Assembly (NCBI RefSeq): GCF_029868385.1 | Contig: NZ_JARWNX010000052.1 | Location: forward strand, 20,491 to 84,490 | Direction: 5' to 3' | Length of the DNA: 64,000 nucleotides | Source: Nocardia cyriacigeorgica | GTDB taxonomy: Bacteria > Actinomycetota > Actinomycetes > Mycobacteriales > Mycobacteriaceae | Part shown: in pieces, positions 15,794 through 25,142 of the stretch | How the letters are laid out: each line of letters starts with the position of its first letter | Position numbering within the stretch: position 1 is the stretch's first letter | Translations under genes and position numbers: made by a program | Notes under the pieces: generated by a model | What the model saw: only the letters and a program-made list of their open reading frames with translations | Database searches by the model: none | Told to the model about the DNA's origin: nothing

Positions 15794-16972
15794 CTATCTG
15801 CCGGGGATCGGGCGGGAGAGTTCGTTGCCGGTGACGCCCGGTGGCGGGCCCGCGGTGTTATCGGGGATGTTCGGGCGTGGGGCGTTGGCGGAGCCGCGGA
15901 TCTGCAAGGCCGGGTTGCTGGTGATGCAGTAGTTGTAGAGGCGGGTGCGGGTGTCGGCCGTCGGTGTGGTGGGAACGACGGGGATGGTGTCGTATTCGCA
16001 GGTCGGACGCGGCCAGGGGTCGACGAGGGTGTGGTACGCACCGTCGTGGGCCGGTATGCCGATGGCTGCCGCACCTTCCCGCAGCGCGGGGAAGAGCGCG
16101 GCGATGGCGGGGGCGCGGAGTTTGGCGGCCTTGGTGATGGCCACGAAATTGGTCACCAGGTTGGTGATCGGGTCCTCGGTGGCCCGCACGAACCCACCGA
16201 GGGTGGCGAGCTGGTCCGGTGCCAGCTCGAGGAATCGACGCACCTCCGCATCGGCGGCGGTGAGCTGCTCGAACAGCGCTCCGGCGCCGGTGGTGAGGGT
16301 GCTCAGATCGGGTTGGGCATGCGAGGTGGTCTCGGCGATGACGCCGAGGTTGTCGATGAGCTGACGGGTCTGCGGCAGCAGATCGTCGAGACCGGCCATG
16401 GCGCGGCTGATCCCGGAGATCATATTGCGCAGGCGGTCCGGGCCACCGGCGAGCGCCTTGTCGAGTTCGTTCACGATGACGGTGAGCCGCTGCGGGTTCA
16501 GTCCGCCGATGAATCCGCTCATATTCGTCAGCACCGACTGCACCGAGACCGGCGTCGAGGTTCGCGAAACATCCACCACCGCACCATCACCCAGATAGGG
16601 CCCGGTATCGGCGTCCGGCCGGAAGTCCAGATACTGCTCACCCGCCGCGGACAGCCGACCGACCGCCACCGTGCCGCCCACCGGAATCTGTGCCGAGGAG
16701 TCGATTTCGGCCACCGCGGCGATACCGGATTCCGATACCCGGACCTCGCTGACCCGGCCGACCCTGGTCCCGCGGAAGGTGACGTCATTGCCCGTCAGCA
16801 GTCCACCGGAACCATGCAGCTCGACGGTCACCGAATAGGAGTTGGGCAGCGGATTGATCCGCAGTACCTCGGCGCCCAGATACCAGGACCCGAGCACCAG
16901 GATCACCACCAGCCCGAGATTCGCGACCGCGACGCGACGGCGAACCAGGTAATTCCACAGCGGAATGTTCAT
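15794..16972 (-). CDS. mceF: Mce family protein MceF
   Basis: A 392-aa Mce protein with one N-terminal membrane anchor (AVANLGLVVILVLGSWYLG, residues 15-33), then the MlaD/Mce domain (about 40-120, with GNDVTFRGTRVGRVSEV), a long helical stretch and a Pro-rich C-terminal tail (PNIPDNTAGPPPGVTG). Mce A-F proteins assemble in the envelope to form the lipid-conducting part of an ABC-type importer. Its ATG overlaps the mceE stop as ATGA. Position as the sixth Mce gene defines it as F. Confidence 0.88.
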   Translation of the reverse strand: MNIPLWNYLVRRRVAVANLGLVVILVLGSWYLGAEVLRINPLPNSYSVTVELHGSGGLLTGNDVTFRGTRVGRVSEVRVSESGIAAVAEIDSSAQIPVGGTVAVGRLSAAGEQYLDFRPDADTGPYLGDGAVVDVSRTSTPVSVQSVLTNMSGFIGGLNPQRLTVIVNELDKALAGGPDRLRNMISGISRAMAGLDDLLPQTRQLIDNLGVIAETTSHAQPDLSTLTTGAGALFEQLTAADAEVRRFLELAPDQLATLGGFVRATEDPITNLVTNFVAITKAAKLRAPAIAALFPALREGAAAIGIPAHDGAYHTLVDPWPRPTCEYDTIPVVPTTPTADTRTRLYNYCITSNPALQIRGSANAPRPNIPDNTAGPPPGVTGNELSRPIPGR

Positions 16973-18090
16973 CGGCCACCGTCCTGCGGGGCGGGCGCCG
17001 GTCGCGGTGGGCTGGTCACCCGGCCGATCACCTTCTGGATCACCTGCGCGAGGCTGCCGATGAACGCGGGCACGTCACCGAGTTCGGGCAGCCTGCTGCC
17101 GGTCGGGTCGGTGAGCGCGCCGACACTGAGATAGGACACCGTCGCGGCCACCGCCAGCGTCGGGCCCTCCAGGGTGGCGTCCAGCGATGGGTAGAGCTGA
17201 TGGAACCGCTCGAGGGTCTGGCCGAGATCGTCGCCCATCCCGGTGAAACCCGACATCAGCCGCTGGATGCTGTCGAACAGGCTCACGAAATCCGGTCCGG
17301 TCGTCCCGGTGAAATCGCCGAGCGCGTCCATGGTGACCGCCACCTTGCCGATCAGCGCGGAGATATCGCGATTGTTCTCCGCGACTAGCCCGAGCAATGC
17401 GGGAAAGGTGTCGGCGGCCTGGCCGAGTTCGGCCTTGCGCGCGGCGAGTTCACCGGTCAGCACGTTCACCCCGGACAGCACACTGTCGATATCGCCGGTG
17501 CGGGCATTGAGCGCCGCCAGCACGGCGGTCAGCTCGGTGATCATGTGTGCCAGCTGCGGTGCGCGCCCGCCGAACATCGAATCCATCTGCGCGGTGATCT
17601 CGGCGGCCTGATTGAGCCCGCCGCCGTTGAGCAGCAGCGAGACCGCCACCATCAGCTCCTCCACCGAGGCGCCAGCACCGGTGTGCTCGGTGGTGATGAC
17701 CTCTCCCGGTTGCAGCAGCCGGGTGTCCGGTGCGGCGGGTGGCAGCGTCATCGCGACGAAGACGTCACCGAGCGGGGTGGCCTGGCGCAGTTCGGCGGTG
17801 GTGCCGCGGGGCAGCTGGATGTCGTCGCGGATGAGCATTTCCACATCGGCCACGAAATTCGTGGTGGAGATGGCGGTGACGACGCCGATATCGGTGCCGC
17901 CGATCTTCACATGCGCGCGATCGGGCAGATTGAGCGCGTCGCGGAACGCGGCCCGGATGGTGTAACCGGGCCCGCCGATACCCGGTTCGGGCATCGGCAC
18001 ACTGTCCACCGTCACCCCGCAGCCGGTGGCCAGTCCCGCGGTGAGGGTCAGGGCGACGGCGCCCAGCTTCCGGCGAATCATCACGCTCAT
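16969..18090 (-). CDS. mceE: Mce family lipoprotein MceE
   Basis: A 373-aa Mce protein with a lipoprotein signal: basic MIRRK, a short hydrophobic stretch and the lipobox ATGC, with the modified Cys at residue 24. The Mce domain follows at about residues 38-115 (GYTIRAAFRDALNLPDRAHVK starts it) and then a long helical region. The fifth gene of mce operons is normally a lipoprotein (LprK/LprN type), as here. The ATG at 18090 overlaps the mceD stop (ATGA); the open frame upstream of it lies inside mceD and is not used. Confidence 0.88.
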   Translation of the reverse strand: MSVMIRRKLGAVALTLTAGLATGCGVTVDSVPMPEPGIGGPGYTIRAAFRDALNLPDRAHVKIGGTDIGVVTAISTTNFVADVEMLIRDDIQLPRGTTAELRQATPLGDVFVAMTLPPAAPDTRLLQPGEVITTEHTGAGASVEELMVAVSLLLNGGGLNQAAEITAQMDSMFGGRAPQLAHMITELTAVLAALNARTGDIDSVLSGVNVLTGELAARKAELGQAADTFPALLGLVAENNRDISALIGKVAVTMDALGDFTGTTGPDFVSLFDSIQRLMSGFTGMGDDLGQTLERFHQLYPSLDATLEGPTLAVAATVSYLSVGALTDPTGSRLPELGDVPAFIGSLAQVIQKVIGRVTSPPRPAPAPQDGGR

Positions 18091-19187
18091 TTCGCGAGTC
18101 CGAGCAAGGCGGCGGTGAGCCCGAAATCGGGTCCGAAATCCTGGATCTTGCCGGTGCGGCAACCATCGGAACGCAGCTGCACGCGTTCACAGAACAGCGA
18201 GAGCACCTCACCGTCGAGCACTGCCTTGTCCAGCAGGCCGTGCAACCGCAGGGCCCGGTGTTCGCGGCTGACCGCATTCGAGAAATTCTCGAAGAACAGC
18301 GGCGCCACATCCACCAATTCGGTGAGCCCGCGCGCATTCGCCCGCATCTGCGCGGTGATGGTGGTGAAACGCTGTAGTGCGCCCGCCAACTGGTCGGAGT
18401 TCTGACCGACCACGGTCGAGGTGTTGTTCACGAAATCGTTGAGCTGGGTCAGCACCGCCTGTAGGCCGGGTGACTGCTCGCCCATCAACTGCACCAGTTC
18501 GGTCAGCCTGCCGCTGAAATCGCGGACGGTCTGATCGTTCTGGGCGATGATCTGGGTGATCTCGTTGAGCTTGATGATCGTATTGGCGATCTGGTCCTTG
18601 TTGGCGAAGGACACCTCGAACGCCGAGGACAGCGCGTCGAGGGTGTCGCGGAGCCGATCACCATTGCCCTCCAACAGCGGAAACAGCACCCGGCTCGCCA
18701 TCGGCCCCTGTGCGTTGTCACCTTTCAACGCGGCGCCGAGCTGATCGAAATTCTCCAGGATCCGGTCCAGTTCCACCGGCACCCGCGTGCGTTCGAGCGG
18801 GATATGCGCGCCATCGGCGAGCAGCGGTCCCGCACCGGAATAGGCGGGCGCCAATTCGACGTGCCGGTTGGTGATGAGCTGCGGCGAGATGAGTGCGGCC
18901 ATAGCGTTCTCCGGCACCGCGACGCCCTTGTCGATGGACATGGTGACCTGCACGTAGCTGCCCTTGGCCGTCACTGTCTCCACTCGCCCGACCGGTACAC
19001 CGAGAATCGCCACCTCGTTACCCGCGTACAGTCCGGCGACATTCTCGAAATCGGCGCTGATCCGCAATTGTTCACCGAGGTACCGGTCGGGTAGCGAGCT
19101 GATGCTGTCGGGCAGCAACGCGCATCCGGCCGCGAAGGTGGCGGCGAAACACAGTGCCGCCGTGCGCATGATCGTGCGAATTCTCAT
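18087..19187 (-). CDS. mceD: Mce family protein MceD, apparent lipoprotein
   Basis: A 366-aa Mce protein. Its N-terminus is a lipoprotein-type signal (basic start, hydrophobic core, AAGC with Cys at residue 22), whereas most described MceD proteins have a plain membrane anchor. The Mce domain lies at about 40-120 (GNEVAILGVPVGRVETV) and a helical region follows. It overlaps both neighbours by ATGA, so it is co-translated within the operon. The N-terminal call depends on the ATG at 19187; the frame is open upstream inside mceC. Confidence 0.85.
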   Translation of the reverse strand: MRIRTIMRTAALCFAATFAAGCALLPDSISSLPDRYLGEQLRISADFENVAGLYAGNEVAILGVPVGRVETVTAKGSYVQVTMSIDKGVAVPENAMAALISPQLITNRHVELAPAYSGAGPLLADGAHIPLERTRVPVELDRILENFDQLGAALKGDNAQGPMASRVLFPLLEGNGDRLRDTLDALSSAFEVSFANKDQIANTIIKLNEITQIIAQNDQTVRDFSGRLTELVQLMGEQSPGLQAVLTQLNDFVNNTSTVVGQNSDQLAGALQRFTTITAQMRANARGLTELVDVAPLFFENFSNAVSREHRALRLHGLLDKAVLDGEVLSLFCERVQLRSDGCRTGKIQDFGPDFGLTAALLGLAK

Positions 19188-20197
19188 CGGCCGCACCCCT
19201 CGACGACCTGCGCGAAACACAACCAGTTGTCGGGCAGGAACCACGGCGCCCAGACATCACCGTACGGTCCGTTGCCGAGCGCATTGTTGAACTGGCGCAA
19301 GGCCACCGGCATGATCTCGTAGAGCCGGTCCAGATTGTCGCGGTTCTTCTCCAGTCCCTGGGTCATGGTGTTCAGGTTCTGGATCAGCGGGCCGAGCTGA
19401 CCGTTGTTCTCGATACCCATCTCGCTCAGCAGCCCCGACAGTGCGGCCACATTGTCGAGCAATTGGCGTAACAAGTTCTGACGCAACGACACCGCATTGC
19501 CGATGGCTTCGCCGCGGGTCAACAGCAGCAGCACGCTGTTCTGATTGTCGGCGGCCAGCTGCGAGACCTGGTCGAGGCCCTTCAACAGCACGTCGACCTC
19601 ATCACGACGATCATTGATCACCTTGGCCAGTGCGCCGATACTGTCGAGCGCGGTCACCGCCAGTTCCGGTGACTGGCCCATCTGCTGGTCGAACAGATCC
19701 AATGCCGTGCGCAGTTTCGCCGGGTCGATGCGCTCGATCCGTTCGAACGACGAGGTGTATTTCGGGTCCTGGATGACTTTGCCGAGGTTGTACGGCACCG
19801 AGGTATTCGCCAAGGGAATACGATTGTCCGGCAGCCCTTTACCGTCACCGGGCGTGAGTTCGATATGCAGCCGCCCCAGAATGGTCGACATCTTGATCGC
19901 CGCACGCGCGTTCGGGCCGAGCCGCAGATCGCGGCGTACCCGCAGATCGACAACCACCTTGTCGTCGACGAGTGTCACCGCCTGCACCGCACCGACCTCG
20001 ATACCCGAAACATCGACCGTTGCTCCGGGACGCAACCCGGCGGCCTGGGCGAATTCGGCCCGAATCGTCTTGTCCGACAGCCTCGCCTCCGATATCACAC
20101 TGGAGCCGATCAGCAGCAACACCACCGCGGCCGCCGCGCCGACACCGAGCCACAGAAATCGGTTCGCCGAATAATTCGGCAGTCCTATCCGCGCCAT
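19184..20197 (-). CDS. mceC: Mce family protein MceC
   Basis: A 337-aa Mce protein with one membrane anchor (FLWLGVGAAAAVVLLLIGSS, about residues 13-32) and an Mce domain with LRPGATVDVSGIEVGAVQAV. The rest is predominantly helical and ends with a Cys-containing tail. The ATG at 20197 overlaps the mceB stop (TGATG); the upstream open extension lies inside mceB. Part of the envelope Mce assembly. Confidence 0.87.
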   Translation of the reverse strand: MARIGLPNYSANRFLWLGVGAAAAVVLLLIGSSVISEARLSDKTIRAEFAQAAGLRPGATVDVSGIEVGAVQAVTLVDDKVVVDLRVRRDLRLGPNARAAIKMSTILGRLHIELTPGDGKGLPDNRIPLANTSVPYNLGKVIQDPKYTSSFERIERIDPAKLRTALDLFDQQMGQSPELAVTALDSIGALAKVINDRRDEVDVLLKGLDQVSQLAADNQNSVLLLLTRGEAIGNAVSLRQNLLRQLLDNVAALSGLLSEMGIENNGQLGPLIQNLNTMTQGLEKNRDNLDRLYEIMPVALRQFNNALGNGPYGDVWAPWFLPDNWLCFAQVVEGCGR

Positions 20198-21219
20198 CAC
20201 CGGCACACCTCCGATTGAGAATCCCCGCCGACCTGTGAGAACAGTCCCGGCGGCAGCAGTACGCCCCACAGCGAGACATCGAGGCGGCAGATATAGGCAT
20301 TGGCATAGGCGCCGTAACCGGTGAAACGGGCCAGCCCATTGAGTACATTCGGCAATTCGATCGCCGCTTGATCCAGTGCGGCGCCATTGAGCAGCAGCAG
20401 CGCCACCCCGCTGGTCGCATCGTTCTGCGCCCTGGCCATATCCGGTTTGACCTGGGTTATCAGCCCGACCAGCGCATCGGTGGAATTCGCCACCCGATCG
20501 ACCGAACTCTTCAACGACTCCCCCTCCGCATACAACGCGTCGACCAGGGATCTGGCCTGTGTGATGAGCGTTTCCAACTCCTTGCTGCGATTGGCCAGAC
20601 CGGCGATCACACTGCTCAGATTGGTGATGACCTGGCCGAGGATCTCGTCGCGCTGTCCGAAGGTGGTGGCCAACTCGGCGGCCTGGGTGATCAACGCGCT
20701 CAACGACACCCCGTCGCCCTGGAGGGCCTGGATCAGCGTCTCCGACAACGAATTCACCTGATCGGGTTGCAGCACACTGAACAACGGCTCGAAACCCGAC
20801 AGCAGGGCCGACACATCGAAGGAGGGTTCGGTGCGCTCCAGCGGGATATGCCCGCCGGGTTCGAGCGCGGTGCCATCGCCCTCGCCCGGAACCAGCGCGA
20901 TATAGCGCTGCCCGATCAGATTCTGATATCGCACCAGCGCCTTGGTCGTGGTGGTGAGCCGCTGCCGATCCTGGATACGGATTTCCAGCCTGGCCTTGTA
21001 GTCGGGTTCGAAGTCGATGCTGTCCACCCGGCCGACCCGCACACCGGCCATCCGCACATCGTCACCTACACGCACCCCGAGCACATCGGAGAAGGTGGCC
21101 GAATAGGTATGGGTGGGGCCGGGCACCGAACGCTGCAAGGTCGACCAGATCGTGTACGTCAACACCGTCGCGAGCACCGCGAACAGGCTGAACCCGAGCA
21201 GCGCTTTCCCTGATCTCAC
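20197..21219 (-). CDS. mceB: Mce family protein MceB
   Basis: A 340-aa Mce protein with an N-terminal anchor (ALLGFSLFAVLATVLTYTIW) and an Mce domain at about 38-115 (VRVGDDVRMAGVRVGRVDSI; then YQNLIGQRYIALVPG). A long helical region follows, with a C-terminal segment containing two Cys. The start is GTG, overlapping the mceA stop as GTGA. Second Mce gene of the operon. Confidence 0.87.
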   Translation of the reverse strand: MRSGKALLGFSLFAVLATVLTYTIWSTLQRSVPGPTHTYSATFSDVLGVRVGDDVRMAGVRVGRVDSIDFEPDYKARLEIRIQDRQRLTTTTKALVRYQNLIGQRYIALVPGEGDGTALEPGGHIPLERTEPSFDVSALLSGFEPLFSVLQPDQVNSLSETLIQALQGDGVSLSALITQAAELATTFGQRDEILGQVITNLSSVIAGLANRSKELETLITQARSLVDALYAEGESLKSSVDRVANSTDALVGLITQVKPDMARAQNDATSGVALLLLNGAALDQAAIELPNVLNGLARFTGYGAYANAYICRLDVSLWGVLLPPGLFSQVGGDSQSEVCR

Positions 21220-22868
21220 GCGTAGACCTCCACGGTTCCACCCGCCAGCAGCGGCGTCAGCAACAGCAGCTGCGCGGCATTCGGCCGACCGCCCACCACC
21301 TGGGCGACCGCGGCATGACCGCGCACCGTCGCCACGGGGGCCCTGCCCGGTGTCGGCACGACGCGCCTCGGCCCGGCGACCGTGGCGCCGGTCGAGCCGG
21401 ACGCGCCCAGCGTCGGTAAGGCGGCCGCGGCACCGTTCGATGCGGACCCGGCAGGCGCGGTCGCGCCAGGCGACGCACCCACAGGCGCAACACCGTCTCG
21501 CGTGGACTCTCCGGGCGCGGCGTCAGCGGGCGGCCCACCGGCAGGCGCAATGCCGTTCGGCGTGGTCGCTTCCGGTTCGGCTTCGCCCGGCGCAACATCG
21601 GCGGACGCGGGTGCGCCGGGCACGGGTGCGGTGATTCCGGGGATCGCGGGCAATCCGGGTATGAACGGCAGACCGGGGATGGCGGGGGCTCCGGGCTGGG
21701 CCGCAGCGATGCCGGGAACCGGGACCGGTGCGGGAGCGGGCCCGGCCGAATCGAGCCGTCGCGGCAGCATCTGCGGTGGGAACTCCTGCGGCGGCGCCAC
21801 CTGCGGCACGGTCGGTCCACCGCAGCGGGGGCCGTACATCTGGCCGTAGCGCGGGCAGTCCTCGGCCGTGTACTGCTGGAACGGGGTGAAGGAGACGTCC
21901 ATCTTCCACACCATCTGCTTGCGTGGGCCGAAGCCGAAGACCGACTGCATCTTCTGCAAGGTCGCGTTGAGGTTGGCGGCGGTGGCGGGGATGGCGTCGG
22001 CGTCACGGGCGAGTGAGCCGAACAGTTCGTCGAGGCCGGGCACGAGTTCCTTGGCCGCGTTCGGATTGCGGGCGAACAGGCTGTTCACCGCGTCGACGGC
22101 ACCACTGGCATTGGCGAGCAGCGCGATCAGATCGTCCCGGCGTTCGGTGAGGGTGCGCGCGGTGGTCACCGACTCCGACAGCACACCGACCAGTTCCGGC
22201 GCCGACTGACTCAACGCGGTGGTGGCGCGGCCCAGATCGCCGAGCAGCTCACCGATGCCGTCGATCGAACGCACCTGGGTGATCCAGTTGTCGAGTCGTT
22301 CGATCGTGGAGCCGGGCACGCGAGCGCCGGGATCGAGGGCAGCGGAGAAGGTCGCGAGGACGCGGCCGAGCTTATCGGGCTGGATATTGTTCAGCACATC
22401 GCGCAGCACCGTCAGCGTGGTCTGGAGTTGGACCGTACCGACGCTCGTATCCTCGGCGATGGCCGAACCCGCGTGCAGCACGCCGTCGGACGGGCCGTTG
22501 TCGACCAGTTCGATGGCGGTCACGCCGAACAGGTTGTTCGGGATCACCCGCGCGGTGACATTATCCGGGATGGTCTCGGCCACCATGGGTTTCAGATCGA
22601 CGGCCACTTCCTGGCGTTGTCCGGCGGCCACCACGTCGACCGCGCTCACCGCGCCCACCACCATGCCGCGGAACTTCACATCCGCGCGGGCGGGCAACCC
22701 GTCGCCGGTGCTGGTCAGCGTGACGGTGACGGGCACCCTGGCCTCGAAATAGCCGGTGTAGCGCAAGGCCAGCAGGCCGAGCAACATGACGATGGTCGCC
22801 ATGACCGCGAGCCCGGACAGGGTGAGCTGGCGTGCGGTGGGACCGCGTCCACTCGGATCGAGAATCAT
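21216..22868 (-). CDS. mceA: Mce family protein MceA with long Pro/Ala-rich tail
   Basis: A 550-aa Mce protein, longer than the roughly 400-450 aa usual for MceA. The order is a membrane anchor at about residues 18-38 (LAVMATIVMLLGLLAL), an Mce domain at 40-120 (PARADVKFRGMVVGAVSAV; then VIPNNLFGVTAIEL), a helical region to about 340, a CPRYGQMYGPRC segment, and a low-complexity tail of nearly 200 residues rich in Pro, Ala and Gly with repeats such as IPGLPFIPGLPAIPG. The tail could span the cell wall. It follows the second YrbE gene by 6 bp and overlaps mceB. Confidence 0.88.
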   Translation of the reverse strand: MILDPSGRGPTARQLTLSGLAVMATIVMLLGLLALRYTGYFEARVPVTVTLTSTGDGLPARADVKFRGMVVGAVSAVDVVAAGQRQEVAVDLKPMVAETIPDNVTARVIPNNLFGVTAIELVDNGPSDGVLHAGSAIAEDTSVGTVQLQTTLTVLRDVLNNIQPDKLGRVLATFSAALDPGARVPGSTIERLDNWITQVRSIDGIGELLGDLGRATTALSQSAPELVGVLSESVTTARTLTERRDDLIALLANASGAVDAVNSLFARNPNAAKELVPGLDELFGSLARDADAIPATAANLNATLQKMQSVFGFGPRKQMVWKMDVSFTPFQQYTAEDCPRYGQMYGPRCGGPTVPQVAPPQEFPPQMLPRRLDSAGPAPAPVPVPGIAAAQPGAPAIPGLPFIPGLPAIPGITAPVPGAPASADVAPGEAEPEATTPNGIAPAGGPPADAAPGESTRDGVAPVGASPGATAPAGSASNGAAAALPTLGASGSTGATVAGPRRVVPTPGRAPVATVRGHAAVAQVVGGRPNAAQLLLLTPLLAGGTVEVYA

Positions 22869-22874
22869 CGCCGC

Positions 22875-23738
22875 CTACCCGGAGATCCGGAATCCGGGGT
22901 CGATACCCCAGATCGCGAGGGTCAGGAAAAGATTCGCGAACACCATGACGACGATGACCATCTTGATCGCCCGGCCCGCCGCCACACCGACACCTTCCGG
23001 GCCGCCGGTGGCGAAATAGCCGTAGTAGCACTGGATGAACGTCGACAGCATCACGAAAACGATCACCTTGAGCAGAGAGAAGAACACATCGGGGCCGATG
23101 AGGAATTGGAAGAAGTAGTGGTCGTAGGTGCCCGCCGAGGTGCCGCCGAGAAACAGCACCGACAACTTCGTCGCGAGATAGGCCGTGGCCAGTCCGATGC
23201 TGTAGAGCGGGACGATGGTCAGCGTCGAGGCGATCATCCGCGTCGTCACCAGATACGGCAGCGGCCGGATCGCGATGGACTCGAGCGCGTCGATCTCCTC
23301 CGAGATCCGCATGGAACCCAGTTGTGCGGTGAAACGGCAGCCCGCCTGGATGGCGAACGCGAGGGTGGCCAGGATCGGGGCGAGCTCACGTGTGGTCGCG
23401 AAACCGGAGATCGCGCCGGTCAACGGCCCCATTGTGAGCAGATTCAACGCCGTGAACGATTCCATTCCCACGGTGATGCCACCGAAGGCACACAGGATGA
23501 TCACCACGCCGACGGTGCCGCCGCCGACGATCAGCGAACCGTTGCCGAAGCCGACGTCGGCGGTCAACCGCAGCACTTCCTTGCGGTAGTGCCGCAGGAC
23601 GAAGGGAATCGCCGCCACCGCCTGGACGAAGGTGATCGCCTGATGGCCGACCCGGCGATTGGCCTGGAGGGGAACCGCGGCCGCCGCGCCCGCCATCCGC
23701 ACCGGTTTCAGCGCGGGCGGGGTGTAGGAGCTGCCCAC
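22875..23738 (-). CDS. yrbEB: YrbE/MlaE-family permease B
   Basis: A 287-aa integral membrane permease of the MlaE/YrbE type with about five or six membrane segments and the conserved region ISEEIDALESIAIRPLPYLVTTR, in which the EEIDAL motif contacts the ATPase. It pairs with the preceding YrbE to form the inner-membrane permease of the Mce importer. The ATPase (MceG/MlaF type) is not encoded here, which is normal because it is usually shared and located elsewhere. The start is GTG, 1 bp after the yrbEA stop. Confidence 0.9.
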   Translation of the reverse strand: MGSSYTPPALKPVRMAGAAAAVPLQANRRVGHQAITFVQAVAAIPFVLRHYRKEVLRLTADVGFGNGSLIVGGGTVGVVIILCAFGGITVGMESFTALNLLTMGPLTGAISGFATTRELAPILATLAFAIQAGCRFTAQLGSMRISEEIDALESIAIRPLPYLVTTRMIASTLTIVPLYSIGLATAYLATKLSVLFLGGTSAGTYDHYFFQFLIGPDVFFSLLKVIVFVMLSTFIQCYYGYFATGGPEGVGVAAGRAIKMVIVVMVFANLFLTLAIWGIDPGFRISG

Positions 23739-23739
23739 C

Positions 23740-24594
23740 TCAGATCACCTTCGCCGGAAAGAGTGTGTTGTACAGCTGGGTCAGGATGATGTTGGTGGCG
23801 AACAACATCAGCGCCGAACTCACCACCGCGGAGTTCACCGCGTCGGCGACACCACCGGGCCCGCCCTTGGCGTGCAGTCCGATATCGCAGGCGATGATGG
23901 CGGTCAGCACACCGAATACGGCCGCCTTCACCAGGGCGACGATCAGATCGTTGGCGACGGCGAAGGAGGCGAACGAGCCGATGAACGAACCCGGTGTGCC
24001 CGACTGGGCGTAGACGTTGAACATATAGGCCGTCGCGAACCCGACGAAGACGATGAAACCGCACAGCAGCATGCTCACCAGCACCGCCGCCACCAGTCGC
24101 GGCGCGACCAGTCGGCGCACCGGGTCGACGCCCATCACCATCATGGCGTCGATCTCCTCTCTGATGGTGCGCGATCCCAGGTCGGCGCAGATGGCCGAGC
24201 CCACCGCACCCGCGATCATCAGCGAGGTCACCAGCGGGGCGCCCTGACGAATGATGCCGAGCCCGGCAACGGCGCCGATGAAGGTCGTCGCACCGACCTG
24301 ATTCACCAGCGCGCCGACCTGAATGGAGACCACCACCGCGATCGGAATGGCGACGAATACCGTCGGCGCGGCGGACACACTGGCCATGAAGGCGCACTGT
24401 TTGATGAATTCCTGGAACGGAAAGCGTCGCGCGGTGATGGCGCGGAAGGTTTCCAGGAGCGCATCGCGGCCGAGGGTGACCTGGCGGCCGAGCGTTTCCA
24501 GTGAACGTTGCGGATGGCGTTGCCACAGGCCCTTGACATCGGCCATCGCCTTCTCGAGATCGGTTTGCTGCGAGGGCTTTTCGATGATGGCCAT
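23740..24594 (-). CDS. yrbEA: YrbE/MlaE-family permease A
   Basis: A 284-aa YrbE permease with the signature TIREEIDAMMVMGVDPVRRLV. The cytoplasmic N-terminus is followed by about five or six membrane segments. It is the first of the two permease genes of the operon; the ATG lies 3 bp after the stop of the small membrane-protein gene upstream, so the small genes are very likely part of the same transcript. Confidence 0.9.
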   Translation of the reverse strand: MAIIEKPSQQTDLEKAMADVKGLWQRHPQRSLETLGRQVTLGRDALLETFRAITARRFPFQEFIKQCAFMASVSAAPTVFVAIPIAVVVSIQVGALVNQVGATTFIGAVAGLGIIRQGAPLVTSLMIAGAVGSAICADLGSRTIREEIDAMMVMGVDPVRRLVAPRLVAAVLVSMLLCGFIVFVGFATAYMFNVYAQSGTPGSFIGSFASFAVANDLIVALVKAAVFGVLTAIIACDIGLHAKGGPGGVADAVNSAVVSSALMLFATNIILTQLYNTLFPAKVI

Positions 24595-24597
24595 CGG

Positions 24598-24804
24598 CTA
24601 TCCGATCCCGCGGGCGGTGACCTCACCGCTGAGCTGGTGCTGGAGTTCCACCAGCCCGTAACCCACCACCGCGATACCGGCGGCGACGGCACTGAGCACC
24701 GCGAGCCACAGCCCGAATCGCAGAACCGGATTCACTGTCGTCCGCCCACCGAGGATCTTTACGCCGCTCACCACGATGTCGATGAGCCACACCAGGATCA
24801 TCAT
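24598..24804 (-). CDS. Small membrane protein of mce operon head (68 aa)
   Basis: A 68-aa protein with a hydrophobic start (MILVWLIDIVVSGVKILG) and a stronger membrane segment (FGLWLAVLSAVAAGIAVVGYG, about residues 30-50). The ATG at 24804 overlaps the stop of the preceding small gene (TGATG), and its own stop is 3 bp before yrbEA. I do not recognise a family. Tight coupling on both sides is the main evidence that it is real; a role as a small accessory subunit of the Mce permease is speculation. Confidence 0.65.
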   Translation of the reverse strand: MMILVWLIDIVVSGVKILGGRTTVNPVLRFGLWLAVLSAVAAGIAVVGYGLVELQHQLSGEVTARGIG

Positions 24805-25028
24805 CAGGTCATGCACACATTCGCGAAGGTGAGCACGGGCCAGCACACGATGGCGCCGAGAAATGAGATGACGACGTCGATTCCGTGCATATCGCGTAGA
24901 TGGCTGGTGTGCGTCAGCGTCCAGATGACACCGATCGCGCCGTATGGAATGCCGAGGATGACGAGGGTCCCGATGAATTCGGAGACCTTCATCTCGTAGC
25001 TGAATATTCGATCCAGCTTCTTGAGCAT
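24804..25028 (-). CDS. Small two-TM membrane protein, first gene of mce operon (74 aa)
   Basis: A 74-aa protein with two hydrophobic segments (about residues 17-40, IGTLVILGIPYGAIGVIWTL, and 52-73, VVISFLGAIVCWPVLTF). An AAAGGA element lies 8 bp before its ATG, the best ribosome binding site in the leader, and no earlier gene precedes it on this strand, so it opens the operon. No family recognised with certainty. It has Cys residues near the C-terminal membrane end. Confidence 0.65.
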   Translation of the reverse strand: MLKKLDRIFSYEMKVSEFIGTLVILGIPYGAIGVIWTLTHTSHLRDMHGIDVVISFLGAIVCWPVLTFANVCMT

Positions 25029-25142
25029 CGCCTGAGTCCTTTCCTACGCCGGTCGACCCGCCCGGCGCACGATCCCCGCCGCCGTGCGCACCGCTGCGTG
25101 CTGTCTGCCCGGCGCGTCTCCCCACCGGTCCGGCTGGATCGG

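Noticed and set aside
15686..17134. Plus-strand frame opposite mceF and the Mas gene
   Set aside because: No recognisable domain; the minus strand has clear Mce proteins.
22428..23789. Plus-strand frame opposite mceA and yrbEB
   Set aside because: Charged low-complexity translation, an antisense shadow of permease genes.
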